DNA of 64,000 bases from Magnetococcales bacterium (GTDB taxonomy: Bacteria; Pseudomonadota; Magnetococcia; Magnetococcales; JADFWU01), in the NCBI GenBank assembly GCA_015234045.1, contig JADFWU010000010.1, positions 1-64,000 of the forward strand, read 5' to 3'. The notes under the pieces were generated by a model. That model was given only the letters and a program-made list of their open reading frames with translations. It was not told the DNA's origin and made no database searches. This document shows positions 16,713 through 26,535 of this stretch, piece after piece. Position 1 is the stretch's first letter, and every line of letters starts with the position of its first letter. Position numbers and translations under genes: made by a program.

Positions 16713-18302
16713 TTACATCAGATGGGTGAAGGTCAGAATGAGTACATAGAGGCCAACCAGTAGCGCATTGGCCAGAAAAAAGAAAAATTTCGAGGCTAAC
16801 CATGCCTGTCCAGGTCCATCCTTGATCATGGAAACAGTGCCAAGCACCGGCAAACCTAACGTTTTTTTCAATGTGACCGGGCTATCAAACACAGGTCGAA
16901 GAATAGCCAAGACCAACGCAATAGCCATGCCGGAGAGGATACCACCAATCAGTGCAACAGTTAAAAAGAGTGGACGGTTGGGACCGATCGGTGTCAAAGG
17001 AATTTCAGGTGGATCGACAATCTTGAATTGTACTTCGGCACTGAGACTTTCAGCAACATCACCGGAGAAACGCGCTTCACCCTGTTTGCTCAACAGACTG
17101 AGGAGCTTTTCACGGGTGATGTTATAGTTGCGTTCCAAACGGATCAGTTCAGCTTCAATAGCGGGCAGCGTGTTCTCAAGGCCACGCAATCCATCCAGTT
17201 GGTTTGTATACTCATCAATGCGGGCACGGGTAGAGGCGAGATCAACCTTTACTTCACTCATGGCCAATTGGACCTGACGATAGATCGGATCTTCATCCAT
17301 AATGGATTTCTCGTCATTCATCTGAGGAGAGAGGCGATTCTCTGCCTCCTGTCGTTTATCCTCTTGGAGTTGGCTAATGCTTCGACGTAGAGATACGACA
17401 TCCGGGTGATCTTCCGGGTAGAGCGGTAGTTTACGCGCGCCCTTCATATAGTATTTGGAACGCAGATCCTGAAGACGCTGATGGGTCTCTTCAATTTTCT
17501 TATCCAAGGCGCTGGATTCTCGCTGCACCTGTGGATTATGTCCTTGCATCCGGGTGAGTTGCCGTTGAAGTTCTTCCTGGCGTTTTCCCATTTCGCGTTC
17601 TTTGAGTCTTTCAGTATCAAGAACGTTCATCAATTGCTTCAGACGTACATAGTAACCGCCTTTATCATCATCAGGCAGAGAAGGAGCATTACGGCGTTTG
17701 AACTCTTGAAGTTCGCGTTCTGCCTGTTCCACCTTTTCTTTATACTCATTGATCTGGACATCCAGAAAGCGCTGGGCCGTACGCGCTTTGTATGCAGTGA
17801 CTTGATCAATGGAGTCACGCATCAGCAGATCCAACAATCCTTTAACAACCTGATAAGCGATTTTAGGATTGGTATGACGATGTGAGATTACATATAAATT
17901 ACTGCTGCTACCACCGATAGGACTTACCGAAACCTGCATACGCAGAGTTTGTAATGCTTCTTCCAGTTCTCGAGGCGTGGATATGGAATATGCCCAATCA
18001 GTTTGACGAATGACAGACAGAAGATTGGTACGATTGATGATGCGGTTGAGAATACGCCGTGCCTCGGAAGTGACATCCATTCGGTTGGTGACATCGGTCA
18101 GAAAGGGCGAGATGTCTTTCTGAGGATCTTCAATAACCAATCGACCACTGGCACCGTATTGGTCTTCCATCATGGAGGTCGTGACCCACCCACCCAGGCA
18201 GACAACCCATGAGACCACCACCATATGCCAACGGTGGCGCCACATACCCCGAATATAGGTATTAATCAGATAGTAGATCTCGTGGAAACTGAAGTTTTGC
18301 AT
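16713..18302 (-). CDS. Polysaccharide chain-length determinant (Wzz/GumC-like, XrtA type)
   Basis: Inner-membrane co-polymerase of 529 residues that sets polysaccharide length and activates the adjacent kinase. TM1 is near residues 25-45, a long periplasmic coiled-coil region covers roughly 150-430, and TM2 near 455-478 is preceded by the proline-rich P-P-E-I-P-L-T-P-I-G-P motif typical of Wzz proteins. A third hydrophobic segment lies at the extreme C terminus. The size and order match the XrtA-associated chain-length family. It lies directly upstream of the kinase gene, 15 bases apart, and about 140 bases downstream of the initiating transferase. Confidence 0.9.
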   Translation of the reverse strand: MQNFSFHEIYYLINTYIRGMWRHRWHMVVVSWVVCLGGWVTTSMMEDQYGASGRLVIEDPQKDISPFLTDVTNRMDVTSEARRILNRIINRTNLLSVIRQTDWAYSISTPRELEEALQTLRMQVSVSPIGGSSSNLYVISHRHTNPKIAYQVVKGLLDLLMRDSIDQVTAYKARTAQRFLDVQINEYKEKVEQAERELQEFKRRNAPSLPDDDKGGYYVRLKQLMNVLDTERLKEREMGKRQEELQRQLTRMQGHNPQVQRESSALDKKIEETHQRLQDLRSKYYMKGARKLPLYPEDHPDVVSLRRSISQLQEDKRQEAENRLSPQMNDEKSIMDEDPIYRQVQLAMSEVKVDLASTRARIDEYTNQLDGLRGLENTLPAIEAELIRLERNYNITREKLLSLLSKQGEARFSGDVAESLSAEVQFKIVDPPEIPLTPIGPNRPLFLTVALIGGILSGMAIALVLAILRPVFDSPVTLKKTLGLPVLGTVSMIKDGPGQAWLASKFFFFLANALLVGLYVLILTFTHLM

Positions 18303-18442
18303 GCTCTACGGGCTACCGGACTGAACGGAGCGGACTCCAGAAAAAGAGGATAACATATTGTTTTATTGACACTTTATTTGTTTAGTTCTTTCAGCCATTG
18401 GCTGAATCATTTCCAATACGGAAAGAAGTATAGCACATTCCC

Positions 18443-19897
18443 TCAGGAACTAGAGGAGGAATCTTTACCTGTCTCTATCTCATGACTCAGAGATGTTTCT
18501 GCACCTCTGCCGAATAGTACCACGTCAACGGAGTGAATAAGAACCAGAATGTCAAAAAACAGGCTATGATTCTTGACATAGTAAAGATCATATTTGAGTT
18601 TTTCTGCTGCGTCTTCTTCTGAGGCACCATAGCCATAACTGACTTGTGCCCAGCCTGTGATGCCTGGTTTTACACGAAGGCGCTCATTGAAAAAGGGTAT
18701 TTTTTTCTCTAGTACGTGAACAAACTCAGGCCGTTCAGGCCGAGGTCCTACCAAACTCATTTCACCGCGAAGCACATTGAGAAACTGTGGAAGTTCGTCA
18801 ATGCGTGTTTTGCGGATAAACCAACCGATACGGGTAACGCGTGTATCATTCGGTTGAGCCCAGCGGGCAATACCATCTTCTTCAGCATCGGATCGCATGC
18901 TTCTGAATTTAAGGATATGGATGATCCGGCCGCCAAAACCAACACGGGGCTGACGAAAAAATATTGGTTCCTTACCTAGACATTCAATCCAGATGGCCGC
19001 AGCTGTCAATAGCATGATGGGCCATGTCGTGAGTACCAAGACAAGACTGATGAGTATGTCGAAACTTTTTTTACTGATTTCACGCAGCGTACCCTGATTG
19101 ATACCATCGGAGTTGGCGACCCACCAATCAGGATCAATGACATCAATATGGATCAAGCGTTGCTGACGTTCCAAAAAGAGTGCCAAATCCATTACCTCAA
19201 CGCCTTCCACTTTAGTATCCATCATATCGTGCATGATTTCTGGGCTTAATGGATAGCTTGACGCAATGACCAGTTCATCAATCTGCTGGTCACTGACAAG
19301 TTGAGGTAGGGGATCTTGATTATAGATGCAGAGTGCCGGGTCAATTTCGATGGATTGACGGTCATCAATGGCAAGAAAGCCAAGAATGGTATAGTCCCTG
19401 CCAGAGAGCGGCAGACGCTGTGTTAATAATCGAGCGCGGTGACCTGTACCCAAAACCAGAACACGACGACGGGTTACATCCCGATCAAGAATGAACTGGA
19501 TGAAAAACCACCGGTTGATCAAAATTGAGATAAACGCCACTATCAATGCAAGACCGAAGGCTCCGCGACCAATAAATAAAACGGGAAAGAAGTAAAAAAG
19601 CAGGCTGAGCGCAACAAGGCCAATGACAAAGCTCAATAAAATGCGCAGCATTTCGCCAATCCAGCCATCTTCCATGACCCGTTGGTAACGGCCAGTGGCA
19701 GTCATGCCGATGGACATGGCAATGGCAAAGAACAGCGCTTTGGCCACCATCATGTCGGAATGAATATCCTCATCATGTGGTGCACCTAGAAAGCGCAACG
19801 CCACACCAGCATAGATTGCCAACAAAAAAAGGCCGCTCTCACTGCAAAAAAGAAGTAGAGACCAGCGCGAGATATAGTGTTTAAAAATCCGAATCAT
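18443..19897 (-). CDS. Initiating undecaprenyl-phosphate sugar transferase (XrtA/EpsB-type)
   Basis: Polyisoprenyl-phosphate hexose-1-phosphate transferase that starts the polysaccharide repeat on undecaprenyl phosphate at the inner membrane. It has about four or five N-terminal TM segments, a Rossmann-like domain with V-L-G-T-G-H-R-A near 150, another hydrophobic segment near 275-300, and the C-terminal catalytic domain. That domain shows K-F-R-S-M-R near 328, [16 protein letters not shown] and [10 protein letters not shown]. The 484-residue length matches the XrtA-linked TIGR03013 group. It is the first gene of the minus operon and faces a divergent glycosyltransferase across ~200 bases. 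Confidence 0.92.
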   Translation of the reverse strand: MIRIFKHYISRWSLLLFCSESGLFLLAIYAGVALRFLGAPHDEDIHSDMMVAKALFFAIAMSIGMTATGRYQRVMEDGWIGEMLRILLSFVIGLVALSLLFYFFPVLFIGRGAFGLALIVAFISILINRWFFIQFILDRDVTRRRVLVLGTGHRARLLTQRLPLSGRDYTILGFLAIDDRQSIEIDPALCIYNQDPLPQLVSDQQIDELVIASSYPLSPEIMHDMMDTKVEGVEVMDLALFLERQQRLIHIDVIDPDWWVANSDGINQGTLREISKKSFDILISLVLVLTTWPIMLLTAAAIWIECLGKEPIFFRQPRVGFGGRIIHILKFRSMRSDAEEDGIARWAQPNDTRVTRIGWFIRKTRIDELPQFLNVLRGEMSLVGPRPERPEFVHVLEKKIPFFNERLRVKPGITGWAQVSYGYGASEEDAAEKLKYDLYYVKNHSLFFDILVLIHSVDVVLFGRGAETSLSHEIETGKDSSSSS

Positions 19898-20104
19898 GTT
19901 CTATTCGGTTCCATTCATCGGTAATCTGATCGGTGGCATGATTGAATGATTTAATCTATAAGTTAATGATCTGTAAAGTTAAAAGAGGAAATGAGAGCAC
20001 CGTGTCCAACAGTGATACTTGCCCCTACGGTATCTCATTGTATAGTGCAGAGCATGGGTGGTCCATCCCCTTTTCCACTCTCTTTTGTCACAAGGTGATA
20101 TTCT

Positions 20105-21310
20105 ATGAACAGACCTAAACCATTGCCACGCATGCTGTTCATATCTCCGCGCTTTCTTTTTCCGGCTGACACTGGTGGACAGATTCGAACATCGCAGACA
20201 TTGAGACATGCCAATAATCGTTGGTTTGATATTACGCTGCTATCGCCGCCGGGTGATGAACAGAAGTATGGGACTGAGTTGTCTGAAGTGTGCAATCGGT
20301 TTGTGCCATATCGTCCGTTACTTGGAAGTGGGCGGTTGCGGGAACTCCTGAGAGTGTTATTTTTGCCACTGCCGTGGCCGGTGCCGGTTGTCAGTGATTT
20401 TTCATTGCACTTAAAGAGGTTAATCCGTACTGAAGTGAAGCGGATACAGCCGGATGTGGTGGTCTATGATTTTCTGCATCAGGCTATCAACCTGACCACT
20501 ACTAAACCGGATCCAATGCGTGTTCTGTTCACCCATAATGTGGAGCAGGAGATTTTTAAGCGGCAGATGAGTCTGGATGGATTAAGCGCATTAAAAAAAT
20601 GGGTTTGGAAAAATCAGTACCAAAAGATGGTTGCATTTGAAAAGCGTTCTGTATGCCGTTTTGATCGGGTTTTGGCTGTATCAGAACGGGATAAGGAGAT
20701 CTTTCAGAATTGGCACGCTGATCTTGATGTTGTTTCCATGCCAACGGGTGTTGATCCTGAACAGTTTTCCTATGCACCACCAGATAAAGGGATGACGCTG
20801 GTTTTTACAGGTTCATTGGATGCCCATCAGAACATTGAAGGAATAGGTTGGTTTTTAGATGAGATCTGGCCACTAATCTGTCAGGAAATTCCAGATGTTC
20901 GTTTCAAGGTGATAGGCCGTAATCCACCTCAATCTCTGGTGTCACGCCATAGTCATGATGATCGGGTTCATTTTACCGGCTGGGTGGATGATGTGGTAGT
21001 AGAGGCGCGCTCAGGTGCGGTCTATGTTGTACCATTGCGGGTGGGGGGTGGTACGCGAATCAAAATATATGAAGCAATGGCACTTGGTATTCCTGTGGTT
21101 TCTACGACCATCGGGGCAGAGGGGTTGGAGTTGAACCCTTCTGAACACTTTCTGCAATGCGATGATCCTGTCGCATTTAGCCAAGGGGTGTGTCGGCTAC
21201 TCAGAGACCGTGCCCAGTCACTGGTGCTTTCTCAAGCGGCAAGAACACTTGTAGAGCAACGGTTTGGATGGGGGCGGGTGGCCAAGGTGTTTTCTGAAGC
21301 CTGTCAATAG
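20105..21310 (+). CDS. GT4-family glycosyltransferase
   Basis: GT-B glycosyltransferase of 401 residues in the same broad group as the 12.6-kb gene. The N terminus F-I-S-P-R-F-L-F-P-A-D-T-G-G matches the acceptor-domain loop, F-T-G-S-L-D lies near 233, G-W-V-D-D near 290 and the donor block G-G-G-T-R-I-K-I-Y-E-A-M near 315. It should add one sugar of the repeat at the cytoplasmic face. The gene is divergent from the sugar transferase gene, so the ~200-base gap 19898-20104 should hold both promoters. It ends before a 400-base stretch without genes. Confidence 0.85.
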   Translation: MNRPKPLPRMLFISPRFLFPADTGGQIRTSQTLRHANNRWFDITLLSPPGDEQKYGTELSEVCNRFVPYRPLLGSGRLRELLRVLFLPLPWPVPVVSDFSLHLKRLIRTEVKRIQPDVVVYDFLHQAINLTTTKPDPMRVLFTHNVEQEIFKRQMSLDGLSALKKWVWKNQYQKMVAFEKRSVCRFDRVLAVSERDKEIFQNWHADLDVVSMPTGVDPEQFSYAPPDKGMTLVFTGSLDAHQNIEGIGWFLDEIWPLICQEIPDVRFKVIGRNPPQSLVSRHSHDDRVHFTGWVDDVVVEARSGAVYVVPLRVGGGTRIKIYEAMALGIPVVSTTIGAEGLELNPSEHFLQCDDPVAFSQGVCRLLRDRAQSLVLSQAARTLVEQRFGWGRVAKVFSEACQ

Positions 21311-21721
21311 TGAACTTTAGACAGTGTGTTTCAGTATTGGTAACTTCTTTATTATTAATATTACTGTATGTGATATTAAATAGTTGATAAAGAGCGCAAG
21401 AGGAATTGAGACTATAGGATTGGTTGAAAGTCCATTGATTTGGATGCCTAAAAAAGAGTGATGCAAAAAAAGATATCAATGTTGTAATGGCTAGAGTTGC
21501 AAAAAATTTATATGCCAGAATGCGTCAGGTCAACACGCCCTAATTAATTTATCAATTTGGACTCATTTCTTGTATCAGCACTGATAGGAAATGGATTGAT
21601 TTGAAAATAATGCACACTTCTCCATCGAATGCATTGTAAATTTTCCATGTTGCCGATAGGATTCACACTCTTCTTCTCAGTTGGTTGCCCGCCTCATTCA
21701 TAATGTCAAGGTTTCACTCAC
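21311..21721. other. 411-base intergenic stretch, no gene seen
   Basis: A/T-rich stretch between two plus-strand genes. I see no convincing reading frame, RNA or strong hairpin terminator. It should contain the promoter of the sulfotransferase-like gene downstream. Confidence 0.5.
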
Positions 21722-22597
21722 ATGATTGATCAATTAAAGAAATTTTATTATTTTTTGTTACAGGAAAAAGAGACCCGTAACCAAGTTGGTTTGCTACGCA
21801 ACTATCTGAATTCTGGACAGTCTCTTAATCTCGTACATCAGATGGGGCGTGTTGGATCAATGACATTGATCAGAACCATTGAGGCTGTCAATTCCGGTGT
21901 GCCAGTATGGCACTCACACTACCTGCATCCAAAACAGCTTGAAGAGAACTGGGCGATGCGTAAAAAGCATCAGTTCTATATTTGGCAACGCCACATGCGT
22001 ATTGCCCAGGTACTTTCTCAGGAAATACAGAATAAGTCATTGGATAAACGGACTTGGAATATTGTCACCGTAGTGCGGGAACCGGTCAGTCGAAATATGT
22101 CCACTTATTTTCTAGGATTGGATAATCATCATTTGGCGGGTATCTATGAAAAACAGGAAAAGAGAGAAGCAGATATTGATATGGTAGTGAATGATTTCAT
22201 GGCCTTTTCCAGGGATCTGGAAACGCTACATGAAACATGGTTTGATCAAGAAATCAAAGCGTTGTTTGATATTGATGTGTATGATTACCCCTTTCCAACC
22301 GATCAAGGCTATCTCATCATTAATAAAGGATCGGTCAATCTGCTCATTTTGAAATTGGAACAGATGGATTCCTGTCTTCTCGCTGCATTGGAGGCCTTTT
22401 TTAATCAGAAAGCCAATCAGCAGGTTGATATGCATCGGACAGAGAAAGATGATCGTGCTGGTGTGTTTTACAAGCAGTTTAAAAAGCATATTTCTTTTGA
22501 AACGGAATATCTCGATCAATACTATAATGGTCGATATATGAAACACTTTTATAGTGCTGAAGAAATTGATGGATTTCGTCAACGTTGGTCACAATAA
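21722..22597 (+). CDS. Sulfotransferase-like capsular polysaccharide family protein (PF10364-like)
   Basis: 291-residue protein that resembles the 'putative capsular polysaccharide synthesis' family with a sulfotransferase-type P-loop fold. Near residue 40 it has H-Q-M-G-R-V-G-S-M-T-L, matching the 5'-phosphosulfate-binding loop, and near 118 V-R-E-P-V-S-R-N, matching the 3'-phosphate-binding block. A late L-I-L-K-L-E-Q-M segment is also family-like. It has no signal or TM segment. If the fold assignment is right it could sulfate a sugar of the exopolysaccharide using PAPS, but no sulfotransferase activity is shown for this family that I can cite. It stands alone between a long intergenic region and a convergent ligase gene. 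Confidence 0.65.
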   Translation: MIDQLKKFYYFLLQEKETRNQVGLLRNYLNSGQSLNLVHQMGRVGSMTLIRTIEAVNSGVPVWHSHYLHPKQLEENWAMRKKHQFYIWQRHMRIAQVLSQEIQNKSLDKRTWNIVTVVREPVSRNMSTYFLGLDNHHLAGIYEKQEKREADIDMVVNDFMAFSRDLETLHETWFDQEIKALFDIDVYDYPFPTDQGYLIINKGSVNLLILKLEQMDSCLLAALEAFFNQKANQQVDMHRTEKDDRAGVFYKQFKKHISFETEYLDQYYNGRYMKHFYSAEEIDGFRQRWSQ

Positions 22598-22620
22598 ATA
22601 TAGAAGTACGTTAACACGCT

Positions 22621-24123
22621 CTACCGTGGGAAAATCGATTTGAAGTCTTCTTGACTCGGCTTTTTTCGTGCAGATGGTTCAATTTTGGAAGAAGAAACAG
22701 GCCAAGTTTTCGGCCTCATCAGTTTAGACTTGGTATCGTACGGTTTTTGGGTGCGTGAAGGAATAGTTTGACCTGAAAAAATTGAGGTTTCTGTTTTGAT
22801 CATCGGGCTAATAACAGTAGAATGTCGCGGCGCTTCTTGTGAGAGTTTATGGCTAACAAATGACTTTAAGATGACAAGTATCGAAATGAAGTGGTATGGA
22901 AGGTCAAAATATGCCAATCCAAGAAATATTCCCGATGCCCAATAGCCAACCAATCCAATCTGGATAGATGTGGCCATTTCAGAAGCCCATTTCAAGTCAG
23001 GTCTTCTTTTAGTGCGGCGCAGGACCCAAGAACCACTTCGGAATGCTAATAAATGCAAGGATATAAATATGAAAAATCCGCCCCATCCTTGTTCACCAAT
23101 AACTTCAAAATAAATACTATGAGAGTCATGCAGCATCCAGGGGGCTGGTGCGTATTTCAAGAAAAGAAAATATTGAAAAGTTTGGAATCCACCGCCAAAA
23201 GGGATGTGGTCGTTGGCAAGATTGACGGCAAATTTCCACGCATTGAGTCGTCCAAGGCTGGATGTGTCAAGTATGGAATTTGAAGCAATAATTGCTGTAC
23301 TAACAGTCTGTTGATCTGATTGTAACAGATCCATGCGGGCTTTCCAGCGATCAGGCATGAAATGATTGGTAGAAAAGGCAATGACTGCAAACGAGACCAA
23401 TAAGGTAAGACGCCGTGGCGTTTTTAACCAGAAAAAGACCGCAAGAACCGCTAAACCCAAAAATCCACCACGAGAATATGTACCTAAAATAGCCAGAATA
23501 CACATGATGGCTAATATTATTAAAGATATTTTACCTAGGCGGTTTTTTGTTTGAGTGAATAGATAACGAATAAGAGGCACAGTCATAACCAGTGCCAATG
23601 CAAGGCCGTTATTGTCGTGGAAAAAACTGCCAGGAGGGCCATAAACACGATGGAATCCACCGGTTAATACCGAAAAAATGGCTCCTTTCCATCCCCAAAA
23701 GCAAATAGAAATAACAACAACCCAAATAATTCTATGTAGCCATTTTTGATCAGTTATTAGCATATATGTTGCCAATATCATGACCTGAATTTTCATAAAG
23801 CGCTGCCATTCCCAGTTTGCACCCGTAGGATTGTACGCATTAAGAGTTGTTATGGTTATCCAAATCATAAACATCACGGATAATATTGTAATAGCATTTA
23901 TTGGTGGACGACGGGCAATGGTCTCATCTTTGGAAAAAATAACACCAAGAATGGTCACGATGGCGATAATATAAACAAAGCGGAAATCGTAGGCAAAACC
24001 CCAGGTTAATCGATGCGGACTCATATAGCTTACCCATGTCCACATTAAAAGGCCGATACGAGGCTGCGAAAAGCAGACCGGTAGCATGCCGAATATGAAC
24101 AGTGTCAAAACTAAGTCACGCAT
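22621..24123 (-). CDS. O-antigen-ligase/Wzy-like protein, exosortase A-system type (TIGR03097-like)
   Basis: Polytopic inner-membrane protein of 500 residues with about 11-12 TM helices. The start F-S-Q-P-R-I-G-L-L-M-W-T-W-V-S-Y-M-S-P-H-R is characteristic of the putative O-glycosylation ligase family tied to exosortase A loci. The Wzy_C-type block includes G-S-F-F-H-D-N-N-G-L-A near 176 and Y-S-R-G-G-F-L-G near 225. It likely polymerises or transfers the lipid-linked glycan on the periplasmic side. The last ~65 residues are hydrophilic, Ser/Lys/Pro-rich and probably disordered. It is the last gene of the second minus-strand block. Confidence 0.87.
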   Translation of the reverse strand: MRDLVLTLFIFGMLPVCFSQPRIGLLMWTWVSYMSPHRLTWGFAYDFRFVYIIAIVTILGVIFSKDETIARRPPINAITILSVMFMIWITITTLNAYNPTGANWEWQRFMKIQVMILATYMLITDQKWLHRIIWVVVISICFWGWKGAIFSVLTGGFHRVYGPPGSFFHDNNGLALALVMTVPLIRYLFTQTKNRLGKISLIILAIMCILAILGTYSRGGFLGLAVLAVFFWLKTPRRLTLLVSFAVIAFSTNHFMPDRWKARMDLLQSDQQTVSTAIIASNSILDTSSLGRLNAWKFAVNLANDHIPFGGGFQTFQYFLFLKYAPAPWMLHDSHSIYFEVIGEQGWGGFFIFISLHLLAFRSGSWVLRRTKRRPDLKWASEMATSIQIGLVGYWASGIFLGLAYFDLPYHFISILVILKSFVSHKLSQEAPRHSTVISPMIKTETSIFSGQTIPSRTQKPYDTKSKLMRPKTWPVSSSKIEPSARKKPSQEDFKSIFPR

Positions 24124-24230
24124 GATGGAGGAGTCTCATTGTTATCTTATTTGGGGGCTTGTTCAGAGACAGTGTATCTCAAAATAAACGCTGTTTAAGT
24201 GAGTCTACGGCACTCAAGCAGAAGAAGCAT

Positions 24231-25415
24231 TTATTTTTTTTCAATAATTGATCGGAAAAGTGCCAGCTGACCATCCGTTGTATCCTGCCAGGAGAATTGT
24301 TCAGCATGGTGTCTTGTTTCAGAACTGTTTGGTTTGTTTAAGAAAAGTGTGTTTACGCCAGCAGTAACACCAGCAGGTGATCGTTCAGGCATGAGTACGC
24401 CAGCTGCTTGATTGGTCACGACCTCCGGTGTGCCCCAGACATTGGAGGCGACAACAGGTGTGCCGCACGCCATGGATTCCAACAGAACATTAGCCCAACC
24501 TTCCCGGCTGGATGCCAAAATGAGCGCATCCGCAGCTCGGTAACAATCGGGTAACTGTTCCTGTGGTAATGCACCAAGGAAACGCACACGATCAGAAACC
24601 TGACATTGATCTGCCAACGCCCGAAGTGAATTCTCTTCAGGGCCACTCCCTGCAATCAACAGGTCAGTATCAGGTAGATCCATGAGTGCTTTAATGGCCA
24701 GATCATGCCCTTTTCGAGTGATAAGGTGACCGACAGAAAGCAGAGTGCGTCGGGTTAACGACAATGCCTGACGGGCTTGTTGGCGGTCGCCAGGCTGGAA
24801 GCGGACCAGATCAACACCATTACGCAGTACGGTGACTTTTCGAGCATCAATACCCAGCTCAACCAGCGACTCTTTCAATGCAGCACAAACGGTTATCATG
24901 CCAGCAGAGTGTTCAGCAGCCCATTTGATCATACGGCGGGGCAGAGCATATTTTGGTATCAGGTTAATATCAGTGCCACGTGCCGTAATCACTACGGGAA
25001 CACCGAGTTGTTTACCCAACCAAGCGGCAGCAACACCATCTGGATAGAAATAGTGTGCATCAATTACCTGAAAAGGAAATATGTTTTTATGTATATGAAA
25101 TAGTGATTTAGCCACTGAAAGCGCCATCAACATGGGTGCTGCACTCATGCCGATTTTGGGAATGACGGGATAGCGTGGATGGCTAACGGGTACGTTGTCC
25201 AAACAATGGTCCTGGGCTGAGATTTTGGCAAATTGTCCATAATCACCAAACCGAGAATGGGACCACGGAAACCATGGCACAGGTGCCATTACTCGGCTGT
25301 CAATCTGGCCACTTTGACGAAGATATCCTAAACGGGTTTGGACGAATATACCGTGTGTTTTCTGTATTTTGTTTGGGAATAGTGTGCTGAATGTCAATAT
25401 TTTAAGGTTGGACAT
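24231..25415 (-). CDS. GT4-family glycosyltransferase
   Basis: GT-B glycosyltransferase of 394 residues from the ATG at 25415, which has GGAG about 13 bases upstream; a TTG at 25457 is the only longer option and lacks a site. The N terminus has F-P-N-K-I-Q-K-T-H-G-I-F-V, the middle R-G-T-D-I-N, and the donor domain L-S-V-G-H-L-I-T-R-K-G-H-D with S-S-R-E-G-W-A-N-V-L-L-E-S-M-A-C-G-T-P, the classical E-x(7)-E block. It likely adds a sugar to the lipid-linked repeat. It sits between the ligase and the GtrB-like gene in the second minus block. Confidence 0.87.
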   Translation of the reverse strand: MSNLKILTFSTLFPNKIQKTHGIFVQTRLGYLRQSGQIDSRVMAPVPWFPWSHSRFGDYGQFAKISAQDHCLDNVPVSHPRYPVIPKIGMSAAPMLMALSVAKSLFHIHKNIFPFQVIDAHYFYPDGVAAAWLGKQLGVPVVITARGTDINLIPKYALPRRMIKWAAEHSAGMITVCAALKESLVELGIDARKVTVLRNGVDLVRFQPGDRQQARQALSLTRRTLLSVGHLITRKGHDLAIKALMDLPDTDLLIAGSGPEENSLRALADQCQVSDRVRFLGALPQEQLPDCYRAADALILASSREGWANVLLESMACGTPVVASNVWGTPEVVTNQAAGVLMPERSPAGVTAGVNTLFLNKPNSSETRHHAEQFSWQDTTDGQLALFRSIIEKK

Positions 25416-25502
25416 GAATGATTTGCTCCAAAATACAGATAGTCGTTCGCTTTTCAATCGATTGTGAAAGAGGGATGATGAATGAAAAGAGTGTTGTTTT
25501 AA

Positions 25503-26438
25503 TTATTGTTCAGTATTGTTCTTTCTTATAATAAACAGGGGGCGTGATTTTTGTTCATCATAAACTTTTGATAAATATACTGCAATAACACCAAGGCTGC
25601 AAAGAATTGCGCCACCAATAATGATGATAAGTAAAATGATGGTGGTGAATCCATCCGCTGCAATACCAATAAAATAATTATATAATGTATGAAGCCCAAG
25701 AGCTATTCCTGAAATAACAGTAAAAAGGCCAATCCAAGCAATCAGTATCAATGGACGTGAAGAAAAGGCGATAATATTGTTTGCAGAATATTTAATAAGA
25801 TTCCAAGTTGACCATTTGCTTTTTCCACCACCAAGCCGTTCTTCAACATTGAAGTATAGTTCAATGGATCGGTAGCCTACCCACGCGACCAATCCCCTGA
25901 AAAAACGATTTCTTTCAGGAAAACTGTTTATAACATCAACGACTTGTCGATCCAACAACTTGAAATCGGAAGAGCGGCTCATATCCTTGCCAGTGGCATC
26001 ACCAAGCAACATATAAAAAAGTTTGGCAAATAGGCGGTATGATGCGCCTTCCTTGCCCCGTTTAGCCTTTATGGCATCGACAATATCGTAACCGTCTTGC
26101 CAATGTTTGATCATATCAGGGATCAACGAGGGTGGGTGTTGCATGTCTGCATCCATGAGAATAACCGCTTGGCCTGTAGCGACTTCCAGGCCAGCTGCCA
26201 GCGCAGCCTCTTTGCCAAAACATCGGGATAGAGAGACGTAATGCACGCGGGAATCCGATGCCGCAACGTGTTGCACATGGATGGCGGTTTCATCTTGTGA
26301 ACCATCGTCAACAACAATGATGTCAAAGTGCTCAGTTATCGGTACAAGTATATTGATCACGGTGGCCAGACTGGACGCAATGATTGCTTCCTCATTATGG
26401 GCCGGAATGATGATAGAGATATGGGGAGTGTCTTTCAT
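25503..26438 (-). CDS. GT2 polyprenyl-phosphate glycosyltransferase (GtrB/DPM1-like)
   Basis: Membrane-bound GT2 enzyme that should charge undecaprenyl phosphate with a single sugar. The GT-A domain has I-I-I-P-A-H-N-E-E at the start, V-V-D-D-G-S-Q-D-E-T, and the metal site M-D-A-D-M-Q-H-P-P. Two C-terminal TM helices follow a G-G-G-K-S-K-W-S segment, as in GtrB. I use the Met at 26438 since the homology begins there; a GTG at 26486 would add 16 hydrophobic residues. Two GtrA proteins and a GT-C-like protein lie upstream in the same block, which completes a GtrA-GtrB-type glycan modification set. Confidence 0.87.
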   Translation of the reverse strand: MKDTPHISIIIPAHNEEAIIASSLATVINILVPITEHFDIIVVDDGSQDETAIHVQHVAASDSRVHYVSLSRCFGKEAALAAGLEVATGQAVILMDADMQHPPSLIPDMIKHWQDGYDIVDAIKAKRGKEGASYRLFAKLFYMLLGDATGKDMSRSSDFKLLDRQVVDVINSFPERNRFFRGLVAWVGYRSIELYFNVEERLGGGKSKWSTWNLIKYSANNIIAFSSRPLILIAWIGLFTVISGIALGLHTLYNYFIGIAADGFTTIILLIIIIGGAILCSLGVIAVYLSKVYDEQKSRPLFIIRKNNTEQ

Positions 26439-26535
26439 CAGCTTAGTATACCCATTTACCAATAATACTGAGAAGAAAAAAGGCACAGCAAGAGGTCTCT
26501 CTCCGCTGTGCAGCCATGAAATATTTACATTAAAA

